From positions 3,503,037-3,567,036 of the forward strand of contig NC_090614.1 of assembly GCF_004359215.1 (NCBI RefSeq): 64,000 nucleotides of DNA. The letters are read 5' to 3'. The position numbers and the translations under genes were made by a program. The notes under the pieces are model-generated. The model had not been told where the DNA came from. It ran no database searches and was given only the letters and a program-made list of their open reading frames with translations. This document shows, in pieces, positions 59,238-64,000 of the stretch (positions are counted from its first letter, which is position 1; each line of letters begins with the position of its first letter). Source of the DNA: Bremia lactucae (lineage: Eukaryota > Oomycota > Peronosporomycetes > Peronosporales > Peronosporaceae).

Positions 59238-60431
59238 TCACCCTAAAAGTTCCCAGTCATGAAGTGTAGGGTCAAGAATCGCTCGGAATTTCAAGGTAAC
59301 TTCAGCACTAGCACTTAAACGCGCGGCAAGGAGGTACCCGCTCGCCCAGTCATCGTTCATGTCTTCTTTCCACAGCACTCTTGCGAGATTGATAAGTACC
59401 AAATGCTCGTTTTCGCTCAAGTCCGTCTTGAGTGGTACCGAGCCAGATTTCATGATAGGCCTGGCCAGATATGGACGCAATTCCTGCTTTGAAAGTAAAT
59501 TTATCGCGGCGAGTTTGTCTTTTTTCAGACTCGTCACATTGACAATAAACGTGGAAAAAGACTTTTTTTGGCCGGGGACGGTACTTGTGTGTCTCCATAC
59601 AAGAGCAGCCCACAATCGAAACACTTGATTGGTTGAAAGTGCCTTATCTAACGGGTCGCGAAGCCCAGCTTTAACGTAGACATCTTTAAAAGAAGACGAA
59701 CTCCTCTGTGCTGTCAGTAACTTATCGGTCCATTCTTCAGTGCTCGTCAACTCCTTTCTATTTTGAGCCTTGTTAATCAAACCTTCCTCGAATCGATCTA
59801 GTTTCGCATTGGCCTTGTATTCTAAGCAGTTTACTAGAATCGGGCACAGCGGATGAGCAGTAAACGACTCGTCAATATTCGCAAGCAACGCAGCGAGATC
59901 ACCAATAGTTAAGTCGAGGTTCTTGTTGTCTTCTGCTGTCCAGATTCTCGATAGAAAGGTACCGAAATCATTGGAAAATTCCGATTTGGATACGTAGAAA
60001 TCCAAACCTGCTCGAATGAGGTACGAGGTGGTCATTTGTTTCTTGAGGTCGTTGAATAATTGCAACAATTCATTGTTCGGATTAGATGAAGACGCCTTAA
60101 GTACTTCACGAATTAATGATTCTATGTGCTTAGGAGGGTCTGCGAAGTTAAAGCTTTCGATAGCCTTTGCAATTTTACCTTGAAGGCTAGCCTTCCAGGG
60201 TAGAGAATTAGTTATAAGCTTTAGAATGGTTGGTAACCTCTCCTCATTGTACCCTGGTTCTTGACCTACGCTCGAGTTGGTGGTCAGCCTCACGCGTCGA
60301 TGGACTTGAGACTCCACTGTGGCGTCTGTAGTAGCGTCCCAGGACCCAGGCTTAACGCACGTGAGCAGAGCAACGCTCAATAGAAGAAGCAAACACCACA
60401 TAATCGTAAGCATGTCTGTCATTGCTGGCAT
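59238..60431 (-). CDS. Putative secreted EER-type effector
   Basis: The gene is a single exon of 397 residues. The N-terminus is a signal peptide: a short polar start (ATGs at residues 1, 4 and 7), the hydrophobic core LTIMWCLLLLLSVALLTC, and probable cleavage near residues 25-30. No canonical RXLR follows; residues 45-49 read RRVRL, and an EER motif sits at 63-65 (GYNEERLPTIL). Spacing of signal peptide, degenerate motif and EER fits the host-translocated effectors of downy mildews. The remaining 330 residues are helical and hydrophilic, with no transmembrane segment and no enzyme motif. Two Trp-centred stretches (VFRLWAALVW; DDWASGYLL) might be WY-type helices, but I cannot confirm that. 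It lies alone among element remnants. Function in the host is unknown. Confidence 0.65.
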   Translation of the reverse strand: MPAMTDMLTIMWCLLLLLSVALLTCVKPGSWDATTDATVESQVHRRVRLTTNSSVGQEPGYNEERLPTILKLITNSLPWKASLQGKIAKAIESFNFADPPKHIESLIREVLKASSSNPNNELLQLFNDLKKQMTTSYLIRAGLDFYVSKSEFSNDFGTFLSRIWTAEDNKNLDLTIGDLAALLANIDESFTAHPLCPILVNCLEYKANAKLDRFEEGLINKAQNRKELTSTEEWTDKLLTAQRSSSSFKDVYVKAGLRDPLDKALSTNQVFRLWAALVWRHTSTVPGQKKSFSTFIVNVTSLKKDKLAAINLLSKQELRPYLARPIMKSGSVPLKTDLSENEHLVLINLARVLWKEDMNDDWASGYLLAARLSASAEVTLKFRAILDPTLHDWELLG

Positions 60432-61880
60432 TGTCGGGAATTTTTACTAGTGGAAGCTTCGATTCAGAGCGGGTAGTGGCTACAAAAACAAGCTTTATGT
60501 GCCTCGAGCAGATACCAAGGCGTCTTTTGTGACAAATTTTCCGGATACTCACGTTGGCAAACAAGGTTGGACACGATGCAAACGTAGTTTCAAATAGTGG
60601 TTTATCAAGATTGCATGCTTCCAGGATTGAGATAAGAGCTTTCTGCAAGGCTTCACTACTTATACTGTCCCGCTTTTAAAGGATCAGGTCGTCTACTATT
60701 TGATTACTTGCATAAAAATGTCTGCGATCTCCTAAGGATTGGCCGAGATGGAAACACCCATTTAGTTGCATACCTTTTGTTAATGCCAAGTATAGTAATG
60801 TTGTTCAAAACGTTGCACTACCTTTTTTCTAATTTATTAATGGGAATTCGATGTCTGACTCGTTCTCCGACGGCGGTATTGTACCTTTCCATTTAATGAA
60901 ACGTTGTTGTCGTACTTTGACTTTCTCGGTAAAATATTCTTTTGTTCTATTTAAAATAGTTAGTCTCTAAAATTTCATTTATTATGGGTAACTTGTGTGG
61001 CAGCCGCCAGATTAAATCGGGTGCCGAAATCTACTTTAATTTAGTCAGGGAAGGTTTTTAGATTTAAATAGTTAAATAAAGTTCAGTTTCTTTTTTATCT
61101 CACAGCGTCTAGCGCTTTTCTAAGGCTTGCGCATTGATCGACGAGAGTAAGAAACCTCTCTAAGGTATATACTCTCGGGCACTAGTTGCCACTTGGTTGT
61201 ATCTTAAACTCGGATTTGTTAAGCTCTACGAGCTTGTACGACTCCCTGTCTTGTTAGACCTATCAGTTCTGTAGAACTAAGTGACTCTCTGAGTCTTAAA
61301 GGCTTCCTCTCACTTAGAGAGAGAGTAACCATGCCTATATAATGTAGAATAAAATGACTCGACGAATGAAGGAGCCACGGGTACCACTTCATGCACACCT
61401 CAGAAGCTGTGACGAGGCAGCCCGTGAAATTATCTATAAAGAAGACTTTCTTTATAGATAATTTTGGAGCAGTAAAAACGTGATAGTTCTGTTTATTGGT
61501 TGATAGTAACAATTGTATCAATCCCACCAAACGCTGCTAGACGCACGAAATGGGCGGTGAGCAATAAGATGCTTTACACACTTTTGAATTAGTACGATAG
61601 CTCAGCTCAGGACTATGAAGGTACTAGTGCGTAAGTAAGTTCTCAATTTGTCGGCTACCGCTAAAATCATTTTTAAAGAACCCACTCCGCCTTTGAACGC
61701 AACTCTGCTCTGTCTTTTCAATGGAAGATCCAGTATGCAATGTCCATTGCTCCTGCCCAGCCACTGTGTGATTTATCGGGAAAAACTCGTGCGTCTGCGT
61801 CACTCTCCCAGCTGCTGCAGCTTTTGGCCCATCGCCGCGGCGGATTCCAGAGCAATCTGCCTCTCCGGTGAGCGGCTCTC
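60432..61880. other. Upstream region of the effector and unassigned repeat-like sequence
   Basis: It includes the effector promoter (right of 60431). Around 61000-61520 the sequence looks LTR-like (short direct GAGAGAG and hairpin elements), but no clean TG...CA borders were found. A plus-strand frame from 61648 runs into gag-like sequence near 61888. Confidence 0.35.
61427..61464. repeat. Perfect 17-bp-arm hairpin
   Basis: AAATTATCTATAAAGAA (61427-61443), a GACT loop, then its exact reverse complement (61448-61464). Confidence 0.97.
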
Positions 61881-63485
61881 GGTCACGATGCCTACGGATG
61901 ACGTTACAGACGCAGTTATGGTAGAATCATCAGCTTCCTCTTTTGGAAGCGAGAATACACCGGCTGACGTTTCGCTGGAATTCACAGCCGCCAGCCGTCA
62001 CGGCCGGAGACCTGTCTTCTCGTATAAAAACGCGTCCGGACACGTGTCCGACGATGGCTGACGTGCTCGGTCGGCAAGAACATCTTCGCGGAGGCCGCGC
62101 TGGAGCTGATGCCGCTCGTCGTCGTGTGGAGACTCCCAAGCTTCTCGCAATTTATATTGAATGGCTCGAGCATCAATATAGTGCTGGTGACGATTGGTCG
62201 TTCGTAGCGCCTCGTATGTCGACCGCTGATCATCCCCAGACCGATGGCCAAACAGAACGTGCCAATCGGGTCGTGGCGGATGTCTTACGCACTATAGCAA
62301 CTCCCAAAGAGTGGAGCAAGCAATTGCCCTTTGTGAAGTTCGCTATAAATAACAGTGTCCACGCCCGTACGGGTGAGACACCATTTTATAATAATGGACT
62401 GCGCCATCCTCGGACGCCAGTCTCGTTTGTGCGCAGTCCGAGTCTTGTGGGGGAGGGCCCTTCACTATGCTCGGTGCGAAAGAGGGACGTAGGCTCGTCA
62501 ATATGACAATGACCCATGAACGTATCATCTCAAAGACAGAAAATTGCCCTAGTAACCCTACCAGTTTAGCAGTGGTCAATAAAACTACGCCTTATGACCG
62601 ACCTCTTGGCGGTATCATAGGCGAGTTTGATGCTAAAAGCGTGAGCGAGGCTCAACGCTTTGTGGATGAGCGATTAGCCATCACACGTAAAGTCCGTGAC
62701 GCAATGGCAAGCGCACAGGACAAGCAAAATGAATATGCGGACCAAAATGGTCGCAAAAATAATGAACGCTTTAGAATGGGTGACAAAGTACTATTAAGTA
62801 CTGCTACCCTACCTGAAAATGCAATTTCTGTATACTACTTGGAGGTACTACGAAGTTGTTGCCGCGTTTCATTGGGCCCTTTACGGTGGTTGAAGAGGTT
62901 GGAGACCTTAATTATAGGCTCACCCTTCCCCCGTATATGAAGACGCACCCCGTATTTTACGTGGGTCGTCTGAAACGGTATGTAGACCCAAATGAGGTCA
63001 CATTCCCATTCGGCTAAGGAGACCGATGGTGACGCCGACTGTGAGTCGAGCGTCGTTCGGGTAAGGCGAAAAGCTTTCGGACCGATGCCTCCCACCACCA
63101 ACAGGACTTGGAGAGCAAGGGACATCACGCGAGTAACGCGGATCCCTCAGCATTATCCTTTCAAAGAGGTCCAAGCGAGTCTTTAGGCGTTCATAACCCT
63201 GACGAGCCTTCGCTCAGACATCAACGAGATCCGAGGTCAGTCGTGAGACTTGACCCTCGAGATCCGCAATACGTCGTTCAGCAGCGCTTAACGCATGCGA
63301 CTGAACGGACGAAGGTAAGGCAGCCGCGAGTAGGTGGGCGAGATCGCCACTCCTATCGGGCGCCACCTGCACTGATGGATGCGGGTGGGAATCAACGCCT
63401 CCTTGTTGGAAGGTTGCTTGCCCACCGCTCCGTTAGGCAAGGGTATCAGATCCTTGTCCAATATAAAGGTTACCCGAAGCAGTAC
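61880..63485 (+). mobile_element. Gypsy element (type A) with internal deletion: gag start, integrase, chromodomain
   Basis: A gag N-terminus (about 61888-62150: TMPTDDVTDAVMVESSASSF) is joined directly to integrase (62180-62470: STADHPQTDGQTERANRVVA, FAINNSVHARTGETPFY). Its C-terminal part follows at 62500-62990 (EAQRFVDERLAITRKVRDAM, then MKTHPVFYVGRLKRYVDPNE in shifted frames), and a chromodomain at about 63380-63480 (LLVGRLLAHRSVRQGYQILV). Protease, reverse transcriptase and RNase H are deleted. Confidence 0.75.
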
Positions 63486-63489
63486 CGCC

Positions 63490-64000
63490 CATCTTTCATT
63501 CACACGCAAGCGGACAAAATTGCTTCGCTGCGACAGCTGTTTGATCGCATCGGAATGCGAATGAATGCGGCGCAGGAATTCCGCCTTGTATTGGTCGGGC
63601 GTTCCATTTGAACGCAACACGACCGGAATCGGGAAAATACGCCCAAGCGATTTTCCCTGAGCCTTCTGATTTAAAGAGGCCAAAATACTATGAGCGTCTA
63701 CAAGAGCGCGCTCTAGGAGCGACGCTCTTGGCTCGTTTAAACGAGGCCATTTAGATGGAGGGGGCATCTTTATAATGCCACCTGTCACATAGCCACGTTC
63801 TAAACGACTGGCTTGTGACACCGACTGAGCACGTTCACGTGTCGTCGGCGGAGCTTTAGGCTCCGAATCCTCTATGTCAGAACCATTATGAATTATGGTC
63901 TGAGCATAAGGCGTTGTGGTTATACCCAACGGAGAAGCGGCTGCGCCTTTATGGGCAGCGCTCTCATTACCTGTCGCTGCGCTTTCCAGCGCAGACGACG
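63490..64000 (-). mobile_element. Gypsy gag (type A), minus strand
   Basis: The minus-strand frame 63929-63288 and beyond encodes gag homologous to 53640-54180: NGSDIEDSEPKAPPTTRERA, then GTPDQYKAEFLRRIHSHSDA. It continues past the window edge. It directly abuts the plus-strand chromodomain, the same arrangement as at 54190. Confidence 0.6.

Noticed and set aside
53279..64000. Plus- and minus-strand shadows of gag and chromodomain that each look like conserved ORFs in both copies.
   Set aside because: Antisense frames of homologous DNA are similar by default; only the strand giving known gag or chromodomain motifs was kept.
1..64000. CRISPR arrays, rRNA and tRNA genes.
   Set aside because: No regularly spaced repeats, no rRNA-like blocks and no convincing tRNA arms were seen. 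A tRNA scan would be needed to exclude tRNA genes fully.

Overview
The window reads as an oomycete nuclear chromosome, most likely from a downy mildew or close Phytophthora relative. The reasons are intron-poor genes with 53-86 nt GT-AG introns (several with CTAAC, CTAAT or CTGAC branch-like sites), an oomycete-type initiator promoter, a secreted protein with an EER motif, and very heavy loads of decayed chromodomain Ty3/gypsy elements. The species cannot be fixed from the sequence alone.

Two compact gene islands sit in a sea of retrotransposon wreckage. Island 1 (about 7.5-18.1 kb) holds a BTB/T1 protein, a short unknown gene, an aspartyl/asparaginyl beta-hydroxylase-like gene (3 exons), an FRA10AC1 orthologue, kanadaptin (2 exons), a stand-alone tryptophan synthase beta chain and a THH1/TOM1/TOM3 seven-span membrane protein. 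Island 2 (about 32.7-43.9 kb) holds an RME-8/DNAJC13-like protein whose ORF ends in a cytochrome b5 fold, a FANCE-like Fanconi anaemia protein (4 exons), Rab GDI and a C-terminal-motor kinesin-14 (9 exons). A lone putative secreted EER effector lies at 59.2-60.4 kb between element remnants, the usual gene-sparse setting for such genes.

The rest is mobile DNA. Gypsy pol remnants lie at 1-2.96 kb (+), 20.4-23.06 kb (+), 27.0-29.1 kb (-), 44.7-50.5 kb (+, the most complete), 54.2-57.6 kb (-) and 61.9-63.5 kb (+). There are minus-strand gag/protease pieces at 4.7-6.6, 18.4-19.8 and 23.5-26.0 kb, solo or partial LTRs, and a copia fragment at 5.2 kb. A 1.1 kb DNA element with long terminal inverted repeats and a protease-like ORF lies at 31.0-32.1 kb. 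A pseudogene with a fibronectin type III-like domain lies at 51.6-52.7 kb.

The strongest leads are the RME-8-like/cytochrome b5 fusion without a visible J domain, the FANCE homologue with a PIP-box-like motif, the non-RXLR EER effector, the protease-bearing TIR element, and a gag/antisense-chromodomain junction seen in two gypsy copies. All protein assignments come from recognising family motifs by eye; no database search was run.
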